Shown in pieces: positions 1 to 9,773 of a stretch of 64,000 nucleotides of DNA. The notes below the pieces were generated by a model that was not told the origin of the DNA, ran no database searches, and saw nothing but the letters and a program-made list of their open reading frames with translations. The DNA is from Gallionellales bacterium GWA2_54_124. GTDB taxonomy: Bacteria; Pseudomonadota; Gammaproteobacteria; Burkholderiales; Gallionellaceae. The stretch covers positions 1,054,001 through 1,118,000 of the forward strand of contig MGWO01000007.1 in the NCBI GenBank assembly GCA_001801025.1. Direction: 5' to 3'. Position numbers and translations under genes: made by a program. Position 1 is the stretch's first letter, and the number at the start of each line of letters is the position of its first letter.

Positions 1-1
1 T

Positions 2-85
2 CAGGGCTATTTAATCGCGCGCCCGATGCCCGCAGTTCAACTCGCCGACTGGAATATGGAGAATCAAGTGAAAGTTATAGTATGA
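2..85 (+). CDS. C-terminal end of an EAL-domain (c-di-GMP phosphodiesterase) protein, truncated by the window start
   Basis: Only the last 27 codons lie in the window. They begin with QGYLIARPMPA, the hallmark of the end of EAL domains (usual form GYLFSRPMPA followed by a hydrophobic/Trp segment), and end with a TGA at 83-85. The stop overlaps the ATG of the next gene (ATGA), so the two genes are probably translationally coupled. EAL domains hydrolyse cyclic di-GMP in the cytoplasm, but the catalytic residues lie outside the window, so activity cannot be judged. Assignment rests on this short motif. Confidence 0.75.
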   Translation, partial: QGYLIARPMPAVQLADWNMENQVKVIV

Positions 86-933
86 CCCCAGCCATGCACA
101 ATACTGTTTTGTCCTTGCAATCATTGCCCGCGATGCCTGAAACTGCCCGAAAAATATTGTCGATTGAACTGGCAACGGACAGGGGGAATGAGTTGTTGCT
201 GAGGCTGATCGAAAAGGATCTGGCCATTTCAGCACGGGTCATTGGTTTGGCTAATTCCCCTTTGTTTGGATCATCACGAAAAATCATGACGATCGGTGAT
301 GCGGCAACGGTGTTGGGCATTAAACGCGTTAAGATGGTTGCGCTGGGTTTTGCAATGATGTCGTCTGTGACTCGCAATCCCCCGGGTTTGTTGAATGTGC
401 TGCAATTGTGGCAGCACAGTATGGCGGTCGCGCTGGCAATGGATGCCTTGTCCGCTGCGATGCCACAGAAGATGCGTCCGCCTAATGAGGAAATTTATCT
501 GGCGGGGCTCTTGCACGATATCGGTTTTCTGGTGCTCGAATATGTCGACCCTGACTTGAGCAACCGGTTTCACGCAAGCCTTGCGAATGTGGGTTCGCTG
601 CACGATACAGAACTTGAAGCGCAGATGCTCGAAATCAATCACTGTGAGTTAGGTGCACTACTCGCAGAACAATGGAATCTGGCTGAGAGCATCGTCGCTG
701 TGTTGCGTTACCATCACGCGAATTTTACAGCGCAAAATTTGGCATCCCATACACTCGTTGCCATGACGAATCTGGCTGAGAAGTTGTTGCCTACCTTTGG
801 TATGAGTGAGGATGATTCGCTTGAAATTTCGGCTGATGAATGGCTGTCTCTGGGTATCATGGAGGCGCAGATCGCGTCGGTAGAAGCGGCCATGCGTTTG
901 CGTGCCAGCGAGATAGGATCGGCTTTTTTATGA
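82..933 (+). CDS. HDOD-domain signalling protein
   Basis: This 283-residue protein consists almost entirely of an HDOD domain, a non-catalytic relative of the HD phosphohydrolases used in bacterial signalling. The typical opening with LPAMPETARKIL, the DLAISARVIGLANSPLFG helix pair and a partial HD-like site (LHDIGFL) are visible. The ATG overlaps the stop of the upstream EAL gene. The frame stays open back to the window edge, so a longer start cannot be excluded, but the domain begins within 15 residues of this Met. It ends 33 bp before hypB and is probably co-transcribed with the hyp genes, which would link c-di-GMP-type signalling to hydrogenase maturation; that link is inference from position. 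Confidence 0.85.
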   Translation: MTPAMHNTVLSLQSLPAMPETARKILSIELATDRGNELLLRLIEKDLAISARVIGLANSPLFGSSRKIMTIGDAATVLGIKRVKMVALGFAMMSSVTRNPPGLLNVLQLWQHSMAVALAMDALSAAMPQKMRPPNEEIYLAGLLHDIGFLVLEYVDPDLSNRFHASLANVGSLHDTELEAQMLEINHCELGALLAEQWNLAESIVAVLRYHHANFTAQNLASHTLVAMTNLAEKLLPTFGMSEDDSLEISADEWLSLGIMEAQIASVEAAMRLRASEIGSAFL

Positions 934-966
934 GCATTTGATGATAGGGTTGCAGGAGGAGTTCTC

Positions 967-1782
967 ATGTGTGTTACATGTGGTTGTGGCGTAGGTCAGA
1001 CGTTGATTGGCGGTCATGCGCTTCGTCAGTCTAAACGGGCGGGCGGGACATTAAAATTTCGCGCACCTCAGGCAATTGAACCTTTGCCGGCAGTTGAACC
1101 CGCAGAGATTCAACCCTCGCGCATGATTAAAATCGAGCGCGATATTCTTGCCAAGAACAACGATTATGCCGCTGAGAATCGCAGGATGCTGGTCGATCAT
1201 GGCGTCTTCGCACTCAATCTGGTTTCTAGTCCCGGATCCGGCAAAACGACACTGCTGGTTAAAACCATCACGGCGCTCAATGGCGAGCTCCCCCTTGCTG
1301 TGATCGAGGGCGATCAGCAGACAGAAAATGACGCCGAGCGGATTCGTGCAGCCGGGGCGCCTGCGATTCAGATCAATACCGGACGAGGCTGTCATCTGGA
1401 GGCCCTGATGGTAGGGCAGGCGATGCATCGGCTGAATTTGTCTGATGACAGTCTGCTGTTGATCGAAAATGTCGGTAACCTGGTGTGCCCTGCCAGTTTC
1501 GATCTGGGCGAGGCGCACAAGGTGGTGATACTCTCGGTGACCGAAGGGGAGGATAAGCCGCTCAAGTATCCTGACATGTTTCGCGCTGCAGATCTGATGA
1601 TCTTGAACAAATGCGATTTGCTGCCTTATCTTGAGTTTGATGCCGATCTGGCCATCGAATATGCGCGCCGCATCAATCCTGACCTGCAGGTGATACGGCT
1701 GTCTGCGACTTCTGGTGTGGGGATGGCTGAGTGGCTCGAGTGGATCACGGCCGGATGCCAAAGGATGAGCCGGCAGGCATGA
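967..1782 (+). CDS. hypB: HypB, Ni-binding GTPase for [NiFe]-hydrogenase maturation
   Basis: HypB inserts nickel into the hydrogenase large subunit together with HypA, using GTP. The 271-residue protein starts with MCVTCGCG, the N-terminal CxxCxC nickel site of the family. It has the P-loop [11 protein letters not shown], the metal-site segment GRGCHLEA, the conserved [15 protein letters not shown] and the guanine-specificity motif NKCD. A strong Shine-Dalgarno (AGGAGGAG, 954-961) precedes the ATG. The region between the Cys motif and the GTPase core carries no His-rich nickel-storage tract. The stop overlaps the hypF start (ATGA). No hypA lies beside it, which is unusual because hypA normally precedes hypB. 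Confidence 0.96.
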   Translation: MCVTCGCGVGQTLIGGHALRQSKRAGGTLKFRAPQAIEPLPAVEPAEIQPSRMIKIERDILAKNNDYAAENRRMLVDHGVFALNLVSSPGSGKTTLLVKTITALNGELPLAVIEGDQQTENDAERIRAAGAPAIQINTGRGCHLEALMVGQAMHRLNLSDDSLLLIENVGNLVCPASFDLGEAHKVVILSVTEGEDKPLKYPDMFRAADLMILNKCDLLPYLEFDADLAIEYARRINPDLQVIRLSATSGVGMAEWLEWITAGCQRMSRQA

Positions 1783-4103
1783 CGGTCTGCGCTAAAATTA
1801 GTGTGTCAGGTCAGGTGCAGGGTGTGGGTTTTCGCCCCTTTGTCTACCGTCTGGCGCATGAGTTGGATTTGGCCGGCTGGGTGCGCAATGACAGTTGCGG
1901 GGTTGAAATTAGCGTTGAGGGTGAACGGGAATCCATTTTAAGCCTGATCGCGCGCCTGAAAAGTGAGCCACCGTCGCTTGCCCGCATTGAACAGGTCAGC
2001 TTCGAACTGACGCCGCCTGTGTTTGATGTGCAGGGCTTTAGTATTCTCGCCAGTCGGAGCGGGGTGATGCAGACCAGCATTGCGCCCGACATGGCGATTT
2101 GCCCTGATTGCATTGCCGAATTATTCAACCCTGCCGACCGGCGTTACCGTCATGCTTTTATCAATTGTATTCATTGCGGTCCGCGTTACACGCTGATCCG
2201 TCGATTGCCCTACGATCGCGCCAACACCAGCATGGAAAAATTCGCGCAGTGTCCGGCATGCCAGCGAGAATATGATGATCCCGCAACGCGTCGCTTTCAT
2301 GCTCAGCCTAATGCGTGTCAGGTTTGCGGGCCAACGCTTAAATTGTATGGGTCTGATTTTCAGCCGGTTGAGACAGAGGATCCGCTCGTTCAAACCGCAG
2401 GTTTGCTGCGCACCGGGCAGATCGTCGCCATTAAGGGGATAGGCGGATTTCATCTGGTCTGTATGGCAAGTAATCAGGCGGCGGTTAACCGGCTGCGCGC
2501 TTTAAAGCAGCGCGACGAAAAGCCGTTCGCGGTGATGGTGCTCAACACGCGTTCCGCGCAACGCTATGCGACGGTTTCGGCGGCGGAGGCGTTCTTACTC
2601 GAGACAGGGGAGCGTCCTATTGTGTTGCTCGGTAAACGACCCGCATGCGATGAAGACCTGTTCGCTGTGGCGCCTGACTTATCTCATGTTGGCATGATGT
2701 TGCCTTATACGCCGTTGCATTATCTGTTGTTTCATGACTTGCTGGGGTGCCCCGACGGGACGGGCTGGTTACAACAGGCGTCGCCGATTGCGCTGGTGAT
2801 GACCAGCGCAAATGCGGGCGGCGAACCGCTGGTGATCAATGACGATGAGGCGCGCGCCTCACGTCTGGCGGACGGGTATCTGACCCATGATCGCGAGATT
2901 CTGCATCGCTGCGACGACAGTGTGATGCGGGTCGTGCCTCCGGTGCTGGCGCCAAAATTTCAGTTTATCCGCCGGGCACGCGGTTATACGCCGCGCCGGA
3001 TTCTGTTGCCCTTCGCGGTTCCCTCCGTGCTGGCGCTGGGTAGCGGGCTTAAAAATACCGTTTGCGTGACACGGGGGAATGAAGCGTTTGTCTCGCAACA
3101 CATCGGTGATCTGGACCATGCCGGTGCGCGTGCGATGCTCGATGAGACCGTCACGCACTTGTGCGACCTCTTCGATATTGAGCCGCAGTGCGTGGCGCAC
3201 GACCTGCATCCTGATTGCTATACCAGCCAATATGCGGCAAGGTTTGCAGCCGCGCGCGGTGTGCCCACGGTTGCGGTGCAACATCATCATGCTCACATCA
3301 ATGCAATCTGCGCGGAGCACGGTGTCAGTCATCCTGTGCTTGGATTAGCCTTGGATGGGGCCGGCTGGGGCGCTGATGGCACCTCCTGGGGCGGCGAGTT
3401 GTTGCGGGTATCGGGGGCTCAGTTTGAACGGTTGGGGCATCTGGCCGCTGTAGAGCTGCCCGGCGGTGATCGCGCCGCGCGTGAACCCTGGCGCATGGCC
3501 TCAGCGGCGTTATTTGAGATGGGTAAGGGCGCGGAAATCGCTCAGCGTTTTTCGAATCAGCCGGCAGCCCCCACCGTGGCGGCGATGCTGGCCCGGGGGC
3601 TTCATTGCCCTCAAAGTTCCAGCATGGGGCGACTGTTCGATACCGCTGCCGGATTGCTCGGCGTGAGCCAGATTCAGTCTTATGAGGGGCAGGCGGCGAT
3701 GCGGCTCGAAGCGCTGGCGATTCAATACGGCGAAGTTGAGCCGTTAGCGGGCGGCTACCGGATGACCGAAGCGGGTGTGCTGGATTTTCATTCGCTCCTC
3801 GGCCAGCTTGCCGGCTGCAACGAGGCGGCTTTCGGTGCGGCTTTGTTTCATGCGACGATAGCTCGCGGCCTGATCGCTTGGGTATCAGATGCGGCGCAAA
3901 ATACCGGTATCGGCAGTGTGGCGCTGGGCGGCGGGTGCTTACTCAATAGCCTGTTGTCGGAAGAGCTGACCAGCGGTTTGTCGAAACAAGGTTTAAAGGT
4001 ACTGACCGCGCAGTTGCTGCCGCCTAATGACGGCGGTATTTCACTCGGACAGGCCTGGGTTGCGGCACAATCGGATTTTGCAGGGAGGCGTGTGATTTCC
4101 TGA
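1779..4103 (+). CDS. hypF: HypF, carbamoyltransferase for hydrogenase cyanide-ligand synthesis
   Basis: HypF turns carbamoyl phosphate and ATP into carbamoyl-adenylate and passes the carbamoyl group to the C-terminal Cys of HypE, the first step to the CN ligands. Starting at 1779 (ATGA overlap with hypB) gives 774 residues, the usual length, and places the acylphosphatase domain at the N-terminus ([16 protein letters not shown]). Two zinc fingers follow (CPDC...CIHC and CPAC...CQVC), then a YrdC-like domain (KPFAVMV, ERPIVLL) and a Kae1-like domain with the metal-binding HHHAH motif and GGCLLNS. An earlier in-frame ATG (1731) would add residues the family lacks. Confidence 0.96.
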   Translation: MTVCAKISVSGQVQGVGFRPFVYRLAHELDLAGWVRNDSCGVEISVEGERESILSLIARLKSEPPSLARIEQVSFELTPPVFDVQGFSILASRSGVMQTSIAPDMAICPDCIAELFNPADRRYRHAFINCIHCGPRYTLIRRLPYDRANTSMEKFAQCPACQREYDDPATRRFHAQPNACQVCGPTLKLYGSDFQPVETEDPLVQTAGLLRTGQIVAIKGIGGFHLVCMASNQAAVNRLRALKQRDEKPFAVMVLNTRSAQRYATVSAAEAFLLETGERPIVLLGKRPACDEDLFAVAPDLSHVGMMLPYTPLHYLLFHDLLGCPDGTGWLQQASPIALVMTSANAGGEPLVINDDEARASRLADGYLTHDREILHRCDDSVMRVVPPVLAPKFQFIRRARGYTPRRILLPFAVPSVLALGSGLKNTVCVTRGNEAFVSQHIGDLDHAGARAMLDETVTHLCDLFDIEPQCVAHDLHPDCYTSQYAARFAAARGVPTVAVQHHHAHINAICAEHGVSHPVLGLALDGAGWGADGTSWGGELLRVSGAQFERLGHLAAVELPGGDRAAREPWRMASAALFEMGKGAEIAQRFSNQPAAPTVAAMLARGLHCPQSSSMGRLFDTAAGLLGVSQIQSYEGQAAMRLEALAIQYGEVEPLAGGYRMTEAGVLDFHSLLGQLAGCNEAAFGAALFHATIARGLIAWVSDAAQNTGIGSVALGGGCLLNSLLSEELTSGLSKQGLKVLTAQLLPPNDGGISLGQAWVAAQSDFAGRRVIS

Positions 4104-4161
4104 AAACGGGGAAACGAAGTTATGGTAATCTGCCGTTCGTCTCAACCTGAGGAATAATCTC

Positions 4162-5034
4162 ATGACAGATCCTATTTCGCCACTGAAATCGCAGGTGTTA
4201 AATTCGATGCTGAACTCGGTCACTCGAAATGACGGCGCATGGGATGGCCTGTTTCAGATGCTGGTTGCCGGTGGTAATTCGCCCTTGCTGACGGCGTCAG
4301 TGAGTTCAAGTATCCCCGTGGTGAATATAAAAGGCTTATCCGCGACGGGGCGCAATACGGCACTGGCTGATGCAGAATCAGCTTACAGAATGATGTCTAC
4401 TATTAATAACTTGGAGATTGTTTTTAAAGCGCAGTATTCAGAGTTGAGCCAGATGAAAGCGGATGTGTCTCAGCTGCAGGACGCGGGTAAAAATCTGGCA
4501 GGTATTAGCAGTTCGACCGGCAATGACAGCACGAAGCTTCGTCTATTAGGCTTTGTCGGGCAATACAATAACTGGGTCAGGCGATTTGCTCCCGATACGC
4601 AGCAGGGTGGATTGCTTGCCGGCACGCAGGCGGCAGAGGCTTCCCAATATGAGCTGGAACAGAACCTCAAGAATCGATTTTTTGGCGCAGGCGATGGTGT
4701 GCAGGGCATGGGAGATTTGGGGCTGACGATTGATCCTGTCACTCACCTCGCATCGCTCGATACGGCCAAACTCGAATCCATGCAGTCTGGCAACCGTCAG
4801 GGCGTGGTGAATACGGTACAGACGTTCGGTGAAAATTTTGCCAAATCGGCAGGTTTACTCGTATCAGATGGCAATTTTTTCTCGAAACAGTTAGCCAATC
4901 TGGACCGGGGGATTCATTACATTACGGACAATACCGCCGCGCTGCAACAGGAATTCGGTACCGGTGATGCCGCCCATCCGAGCGGGCAGGTCGCCGCAGC
5001 GCTGGCAGACTACAACAAAATGGCTAAGTCCTGA
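4162..5034 (+). CDS. Uncharacterised protein with FliD-C-like region inside the hyp operon
   Basis: This 290-residue protein has no signal peptide or membrane segment. The part from about residue 60 reads like the C-terminal domain of FliD, the flagellar filament cap: a helical stretch (YNNWVRRF), a GGLLAGT turn, then GDLGLTIDPVTHLASLDTAK, which matches the FliD pattern of 'GI/LT-D-tG-L-LD..kL' followed by a terminal helical coil. The N-terminal FliD domains and hypervariable part are missing, so it is unlikely to be a functional cap. It sits 58 bp after hypF with its own GAGG site and 33 bp before hypC, on the same strand, so it is probably transcribed with the hyp genes. Function unknown. 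Confidence 0.6.
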   Translation: MTDPISPLKSQVLNSMLNSVTRNDGAWDGLFQMLVAGGNSPLLTASVSSSIPVVNIKGLSATGRNTALADAESAYRMMSTINNLEIVFKAQYSELSQMKADVSQLQDAGKNLAGISSSTGNDSTKLRLLGFVGQYNNWVRRFAPDTQQGGLLAGTQAAEASQYELEQNLKNRFFGAGDGVQGMGDLGLTIDPVTHLASLDTAKLESMQSGNRQGVVNTVQTFGENFAKSAGLLVSDGNFFSKQLANLDRGIHYITDNTAALQQEFGTGDAAHPSGQVAAALADYNKMAKS

Positions 5035-5067
5035 CGCATTTAGCACCGAATATTTGAGGATTTGACC

Positions 5068-5313
5068 ATGTGCCTTGCCATACCCGCCCGCATCGAACAA
5101 CTCACAGCTGAGCAGAGTGCCATCGTCAATCTGGGCGGGGTGCGCAAACAAATCTCACTGGCGCTGCTCGACGATGTGGCGGTAGGGGATTATGTGATCG
5201 TGCATGTCGGCTACGCGCTGCAACGACTCGACGTTGAGGAGGCGGAGCGCACGCTGGCGCTGTTCGCCGAGTTTAATGCGATGACTGAAGCGCAGGATTC
5301 CTCGCCTGCATGA
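5068..5313 (+). CDS. hypC: HypC, hydrogenase maturation chaperone
   Basis: HypC binds HypD and carries the Fe(CN)2CO unit to the hydrogenase large-subunit precursor. The 81-residue protein begins MCLAIPARI. The Cys right after the initiator Met is the essential iron/large-subunit contact, which fixes the start at 5068 rather than at the in-frame TTG six bases upstream. The typical small beta-barrel follows ([17 protein letters not shown]). It overlaps hypD by ATGA, and a GAGGA site lies at 5056-5060. Confidence 0.95.
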   Translation: MCLAIPARIEQLTAEQSAIVNLGGVRKQISLALLDDVAVGDYVIVHVGYALQRLDVEEAERTLALFAEFNAMTEAQDSSPA

Positions 5314-6419
5314 AATACGTCGACGAATTTCGCGATGGTGCCTTGGCCGTGCGCATCGCTGACAACATTGCGGCGACAATAAATCCTGCACGCGACTATC
5401 GCCTGATGGAGTTTTGCGGCGGGCATACGCATGCGATATCGCGTTACGGACTGGCCGATTTGCTGCCATCCTGTGTGCAACTGATCCATGGCCCCGGCTG
5501 TCCTGTGTGCGTGTTACCGATCGGCCGGGTGGATCAGGCGATTCGTCTGGCGTGTGAGGCGGGTGTCATCCTGTGTACTTACGCCGATACCATGCGGGTG
5601 CCGGCGTCCGATCATTTGACTCTGATGCGCGCCCGAGCGCAGGGCGCTGATGTGCGCATGATCTACTCGACTCAGGATGCGCTGAAAATCGCGCGCGAGC
5701 ATCCGGATCGGGAAGTCGTTTTTCTGGCGATCGGCTTTGAAACCACCACGCCTGCGACGGCCGTTGCGATTATTGAGGCGGCGTCTTACGGGCTTAAAAA
5801 TTTCAGTATCCTGTGCAACCATGTGTTGACCCCGGCTGCGATGCACGCGATTGTTGCGGGCGGCGTAGCGCTCGACGGTTTCATTGGACCGGCGCATGTC
5901 TCCACCGTGATCGGCAGCCAGCCCTATGAGGTATTCGCCGATGCTTATGCCAAACCTGTGGTAATTGCCGGATTCGAGCCGCTGGACGTGATGCAGGCCA
6001 TTTTGATGTTGGTTCGTCAGATCAACGAGGGACGCGCTGTCGTTGAAAATGAATTTACCCGCGCTGTTAGCCGGGCGGGTAACCTGAAGGCGCAGGCGCT
6101 GGTGGCACAGGTGTTTGAGTTGCGCGATACGTTCGACTGGCGCGGTCTGGGCGTTTTGCCGCACAGTGCCTTAAAGCTGCGTGCGGAATTTTCCGCCTAT
6201 GACGCGGAAGTGAAATTTGCGGCCCCATATCGTCCCGTGCCGGATCATAAGGCCTGTGAATGCGCCGCTATTTTACGCGGTGAAAAAACGCCGTCGCAAT
6301 GCCGGATTTTCGGCTCTGTCTGCACGCCGGAAAATCCGGTCGGTTCTTGCATGGTGTCCAGTGAAGGCGCGTGCGCGGCACATTATTCCTACGGGCGATT
6401 TCGCGGGGAGGCAACTTGA
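5310..6419 (+). CDS. hypD: HypD, Fe-S scaffold for assembly of the Fe(CN)2CO cofactor
   Basis: HypD, with HypC, is the scaffold on which cyanide from HypE and CO are attached to iron. The 369-residue protein shows the conserved FCGGHTHAI near residue 35, [11 protein letters not shown] near residue 66, the redox/iron motif [11 protein letters not shown], and the C-terminal Cys cluster around [20 protein letters not shown] that holds the [4Fe-4S] cluster. Length and motif order are normal. The start overlaps the hypC stop (ATGA), and the stop overlaps the TTG start of hypE. Confidence 0.96.
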   Translation: MKYVDEFRDGALAVRIADNIAATINPARDYRLMEFCGGHTHAISRYGLADLLPSCVQLIHGPGCPVCVLPIGRVDQAIRLACEAGVILCTYADTMRVPASDHLTLMRARAQGADVRMIYSTQDALKIAREHPDREVVFLAIGFETTTPATAVAIIEAASYGLKNFSILCNHVLTPAAMHAIVAGGVALDGFIGPAHVSTVIGSQPYEVFADAYAKPVVIAGFEPLDVMQAILMLVRQINEGRAVVENEFTRAVSRAGNLKAQALVAQVFELRDTFDWRGLGVLPHSALKLRAEFSAYDAEVKFAAPYRPVPDHKACECAAILRGEKTPSQCRIFGSVCTPENPVGSCMVSSEGACAAHYSYGRFRGEAT

Positions 6420-7456
6420 ACATCGCTAAACAGTATGCGCGACCGCTGGATTTGAAAAACGGGCGCATTGAAATGTCGCATGGCGCCGGCGGCCGTGCGA
6501 TGGTGCACTTGATAGCGGAATTGATCGCTCCGGCGTTCGATAATGTCTTTCTTGCCCAGGGCAACGATGGTGCGGTGATGCCCGCCGTATCAGGGCGACT
6601 GGTGATGTCCACCGACAGTCATGTGGTCTCCCCGTTATTTTTCGCCGGTGGCGATATCGGTTGTCTGTCGGTACACGGCACGATCAATGACGTGGCGATG
6701 ATGGGGGCGCAGCCTTTGTATCTGTCTGCGGCCTTTATTCTCGAAGAAGGCTTGTTGCTCGCCGATTTGCAACGCATCGTCGAGTCGATGGCGCAGGCGG
6801 CGAGGGAGGCTGGCGTGCCGATCGTCACGGGCGACACTAAGGTCGTTGAGCGGGGCAAAGGAGATGGCATTTTTATTACTACCACCGCTGTGGGCGTTGT
6901 CAGCGACGGCATCAATCTGTCAGGTGATCGGGCCCTTGCCGGTGACAAAATCCTGTTGTCGGGCACGATAGGCGATCACGGCATGGCGGTGCTCTCGCAG
7001 CGCGAGAATTTGAGCTTTGATGCGCCTATCGTATCGGATACGGCGGCGCTGCACACGCTGGTTCAGGCGATGCTGGCCTCAGGTGCAAGCTTGCGCGTGC
7101 TGCGCGATCCGACTCGTGGCGGGTTGGCCACCACGCTCAATGAGATTGCCAGTCAATCAGGCGTCGGCATGCTGCTCGACGAAGCGGCGATTGCGGTTAA
7201 CGCACCGGTGGCAGCCGCCTGCGAATTTTTGGGATTAGATCCACTGTATGTGGCCAATGAAGGGAAGTTGGTGGCGATCTGCGCAGCGGAGGATGCCGAG
7301 AAATTGCTCTTAGTGATGCGCGCGCACCCGCAGGCCCGTCAGGCTGCGATCATCGGAGAGGTGAGGGCGGAGCGCTTTGTGCAGATGACAACAAAACTCG
7401 GCGGTAGGCGCATCGTCGACTGGCTGGCTGGCGAGCAATTGCCTAGAATTTGTTAG
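6416..7456 (+). CDS. hypE: HypE, carbamoyl dehydratase forming the thiocyanate donor
   Basis: HypE dehydrates the carbamoyl group that HypF places on its C-terminal Cys, giving the thiocyanate that supplies CN to HypD. The protein ends LPRIC, and this terminal Cys is the catalytic anchor. ATP-binding AIR-synthase-like motifs are present (HGAGGRAM near the start, NDVAMMGA, VTGDTKVV, RDPTRGGLA). The start is TTG 6416, overlapping the hypD stop (TTGA) with an excellent GGGGAGG six bases upstream. It gives 346 residues, the family length. The stop runs four bases into the convergent Sel1 gene, leaving no room for a terminator. Confidence 0.95.
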   Translation: MNIAKQYARPLDLKNGRIEMSHGAGGRAMVHLIAELIAPAFDNVFLAQGNDGAVMPAVSGRLVMSTDSHVVSPLFFAGGDIGCLSVHGTINDVAMMGAQPLYLSAAFILEEGLLLADLQRIVESMAQAAREAGVPIVTGDTKVVERGKGDGIFITTTAVGVVSDGINLSGDRALAGDKILLSGTIGDHGMAVLSQRENLSFDAPIVSDTAALHTLVQAMLASGASLRVLRDPTRGGLATTLNEIASQSGVGMLLDEAAIAVNAPVAAACEFLGLDPLYVANEGKLVAICAAEDAEKLLLVMRAHPQARQAAIIGEVRAERFVQMTTKLGGRRIVDWLAGEQLPRIC

Positions 7457-8367
7457 TGTTTCTTGAGTAAGGGCTCATAGCCCAGTACAACTTTTAACTT
7501 AACGGCCTGGTTTTTTGCTTCATTCAGGCTGGGATAGGGACCCAGCTGGGTGCGCACCCAACCATCGGTTGAGAAAATGCTGAGCGTATGTCCTGTCGGG
7601 TTTAATTGAGCCCTCATTTTTTCAATGTATTTTTCAGCCTCTTTGCTTGATTTGAATGCGGCAAGTTGCAGGTAATAACGCGCTGTATTGTCTGTCTCGC
7701 CGGCTGCATCGATAGCGCGTTCGATGGATTGTTCAGACTTGATGCGGTTGTTTAAATCCAACATCAGCGCGCGGGCATTATCATGGCCTTGAGCCGCTGC
7801 CCGTGAGGCCCAGCGGTTTGCCTCGGCATAATTTTTTTCAACTCCCTGACCGTTGGTGTACATCACGCCCAGATTGAACTGGGCTTGTGCCTCTCCTTTG
7901 TCCGCTGCAAGTCGTATCCAGCGGGCCGCTTCAGCCTCGTTACGAGCGACGCCCTGCCCCGAGATGTAGGCGACGCCCAGATTGGTTTGAGCAAGCACTA
8001 AGCCCTGTTCTGCCGCCAGCCGATACCATTTCACAGCTTCAGCCGGGTTCTGTGCGACGCCTTGCCCCAGCGTATACATCATCCCCAGATTGAATTGTGC
8101 CTGCGGGAGTCCTTGCCGTGCGGCCAGACGAAACCACTTCGCGCCCTCTGCAAGATCCTGTTCTACTTCCTGCCCCTTGCAAAAAATCCCCCCCATATTT
8201 AATTGCGCTTCGGCATTTCCCGCCGCCGCGCGGGCATGTAGTTCACGCAACTGAGACAGGTTCTTTACATTGCCCGTATCAGACAGGTCGGCTTCAAAGT
8301 CCGCAAAGGCGACAGGCGGCCAAGCGGCAAGCAGAAAGGCGAAAATATAATGACTGATTTTGACCAT
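7453..8367 (-). CDS. Secreted Sel1-repeat protein with C-terminal SPOR domain
   Basis: The 304-residue protein starts with a signal peptide (cleavage likely after AFA). About four Sel1-like repeats follow (residues 45-205), each of the type AQFNLGMMYTLGQGV..N..EA.KW, an alpha-solenoid used for protein contacts. The last about 75 residues form a SPOR domain (YYLQLAAFKSSKEAE ... LGPYPSLNEA), which binds denuded peptidoglycan at division sites. It therefore probably works in the periplasm on the cell wall or septum. It is a close paralogue of the next gene on the same strand, 30 bp upstream, and the two are likely one operon. Its substrate or partner is not evident. Confidence 0.85.
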   Translation of the reverse strand: MVKISHYIFAFLLAAWPPVAFADFEADLSDTGNVKNLSQLRELHARAAAGNAEAQLNMGGIFCKGQEVEQDLAEGAKWFRLAARQGLPQAQFNLGMMYTLGQGVAQNPAEAVKWYRLAAEQGLVLAQTNLGVAYISGQGVARNEAEAARWIRLAADKGEAQAQFNLGVMYTNGQGVEKNYAEANRWASRAAAQGHDNARALMLDLNNRIKSEQSIERAIDAAGETDNTARYYLQLAAFKSSKEAEKYIEKMRAQLNPTGHTLSIFSTDGWVRTQLGPYPSLNEAKNQAVKLKVVLGYEPLLKKH

Positions 8368-8397
8368 ACTGATGCGCCTTAGGCTCGCGAAGCTGTA

Positions 8398-9639
8398 TTA
8401 GTCGTGTTTGCGCACTTTGGGTTGGTAGCCCAGTTTGACTTTGAGCGCATCGGCACTTTGTTGCGCTTCACTCTGGCTGGCGTAGGGGCCGACATGGATA
8501 CGTTCCCAGCCCTCGTTGCTGTAAAAGCTGTAGGGTTTATCCAGTTCGCCTTGTTTGGCGCGCGTTTTTTCCATAAAGTCGGCAGCTTGTTTTTTGGACT
8601 TGAACGCGCCAATTTGTACGTAATAGGCTGCATCAGGCAGGACGGGTGAGGGGGTTGCCGCAGGTGCTGAGATAACGGGTTTTTCAGCTTCTTCGGCAGC
8701 AGGCGTTTCCGCTACTTCAGCAGATTTTGTTTCTTCCTGGGTCTTTGCCGCGACTTGCGTTGCTTGCTGGGCGGGCTGCGCGTTTTCTGCAGCAGCAGAC
8801 TGTGCGAGTGTTGCAACGGATTTTACAGCTTCTTCGGCCACCGGCTGTGCTGCAACGGTTTGCACTGCAGGGACTTGTTGGACAGGCGAAACGTCTGTCA
8901 CTTCAGCGGCCTTGTTGTCTGTCTGTTGGGTGTCGCTTTGATTTGATGTTATCTGTGACTTTTCAGGTGTTACTACAGGCAGCTTTTTTTTGATCGGTTT
9001 GTTGGCCCGGGCGATTTGTTTGGCCGTCATTTTTCGGGTTAGATCGCTAATCAACTGGTTAGCTGTCTCATGTCCCTGTGCCGCTGCGAGTTTCGACAGA
9101 CGATAGGATTCGATAAGGTTTTGCTCTGTACCTTGTCCATTAGCGTACATCACGCCCAGATTAAACTGTGCCTGTGCATCGTTCTGCTCGGCCGCAAGAC
9201 GAAACCATTTGACAGCCTCAGTATCGTTTTTTTGTACGCCCTCGCCATTGGCATAAGCGACACCCAGATTAAGCTGTGCTAGTGCAAAGCCGCCTTCGGC
9301 GGACCTTTGATACCATTTGGCAGCAGCGGCATAATCGGTCGCGACACCTTGTCCTGAGTTAAACATCATCGCAAGATTATAGGCGGCAAGGATATGGCCC
9401 TGTTCTGCCGCCCGCTGCATCCATTTGGCCGCTTCGACGTAATCTTGTTCTACTTGCTGCCCCTTGAAATACAGCGAGCTCAAGTTGAACTGTGCTTCTG
9501 CATCGTTTTGGTCTGCGCGAATGCGCAGCTCGCGCAACGAGGAGTCCGTTTTTGCAGTGGCAGTCAGATCGCTTTCAAAGTCTGCAAAAGCCAGGGGAGA
9601 GAGCTGTGTCATCAAGATAAACAGCAGGATTTTGATCAT
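8398..9639 (-). CDS. Larger secreted Sel1-repeat/SPOR paralogue
   Basis: The 413-residue protein has a signal peptide (cleavage near AFA) and five Sel1-type repeats over residues 40-205. A roughly 120-residue linker rich in Ala, Gln, Glu, Val and Pro follows, then a C-terminal SPOR domain (AYYVQIGAFKSKKQAAD ... HVGPYASQSEAQQ). The architecture and the opening (FADFESDL) match the downstream 304-residue protein, so the pair arose by tandem duplication. The low-complexity linker is the main difference and probably spans the periplasm between the solenoid and the wall-binding domain. It is transcribed away from the divergent Lon-like gene, with about 130 bp between their starts. Confidence 0.85.
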   Translation of the reverse strand: MIKILLFILMTQLSPLAFADFESDLTATAKTDSSLRELRIRADQNDAEAQFNLSSLYFKGQQVEQDYVEAAKWMQRAAEQGHILAAYNLAMMFNSGQGVATDYAAAAKWYQRSAEGGFALAQLNLGVAYANGEGVQKNDTEAVKWFRLAAEQNDAQAQFNLGVMYANGQGTEQNLIESYRLSKLAAAQGHETANQLISDLTRKMTAKQIARANKPIKKKLPVVTPEKSQITSNQSDTQQTDNKAAEVTDVSPVQQVPAVQTVAAQPVAEEAVKSVATLAQSAAAENAQPAQQATQVAAKTQEETKSAEVAETPAAEEAEKPVISAPAATPSPVLPDAAYYVQIGAFKSKKQAADFMEKTRAKQGELDKPYSFYSNEGWERIHVGPYASQSEAQQSADALKVKLGYQPKVRKHD

Positions 9640-9773
9640 GTTAGCGCTCCATGAGTAAAAAAAATAATTCGTTCAATTAATGCAGGGCAGAGTGTACCAA
9701 TAAATGCAATCTGCTATCACTTTTCAGATTATTCGGTGACAATCTGTCTGTGCTATTTCGTTACAAGAAAATT

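Noticed and set aside
1051..1761. 236-codon minus-strand open frame opposite hypB
   Set aside because: It lies entirely within a clear hypB on the other strand, and its translation shows no family features.
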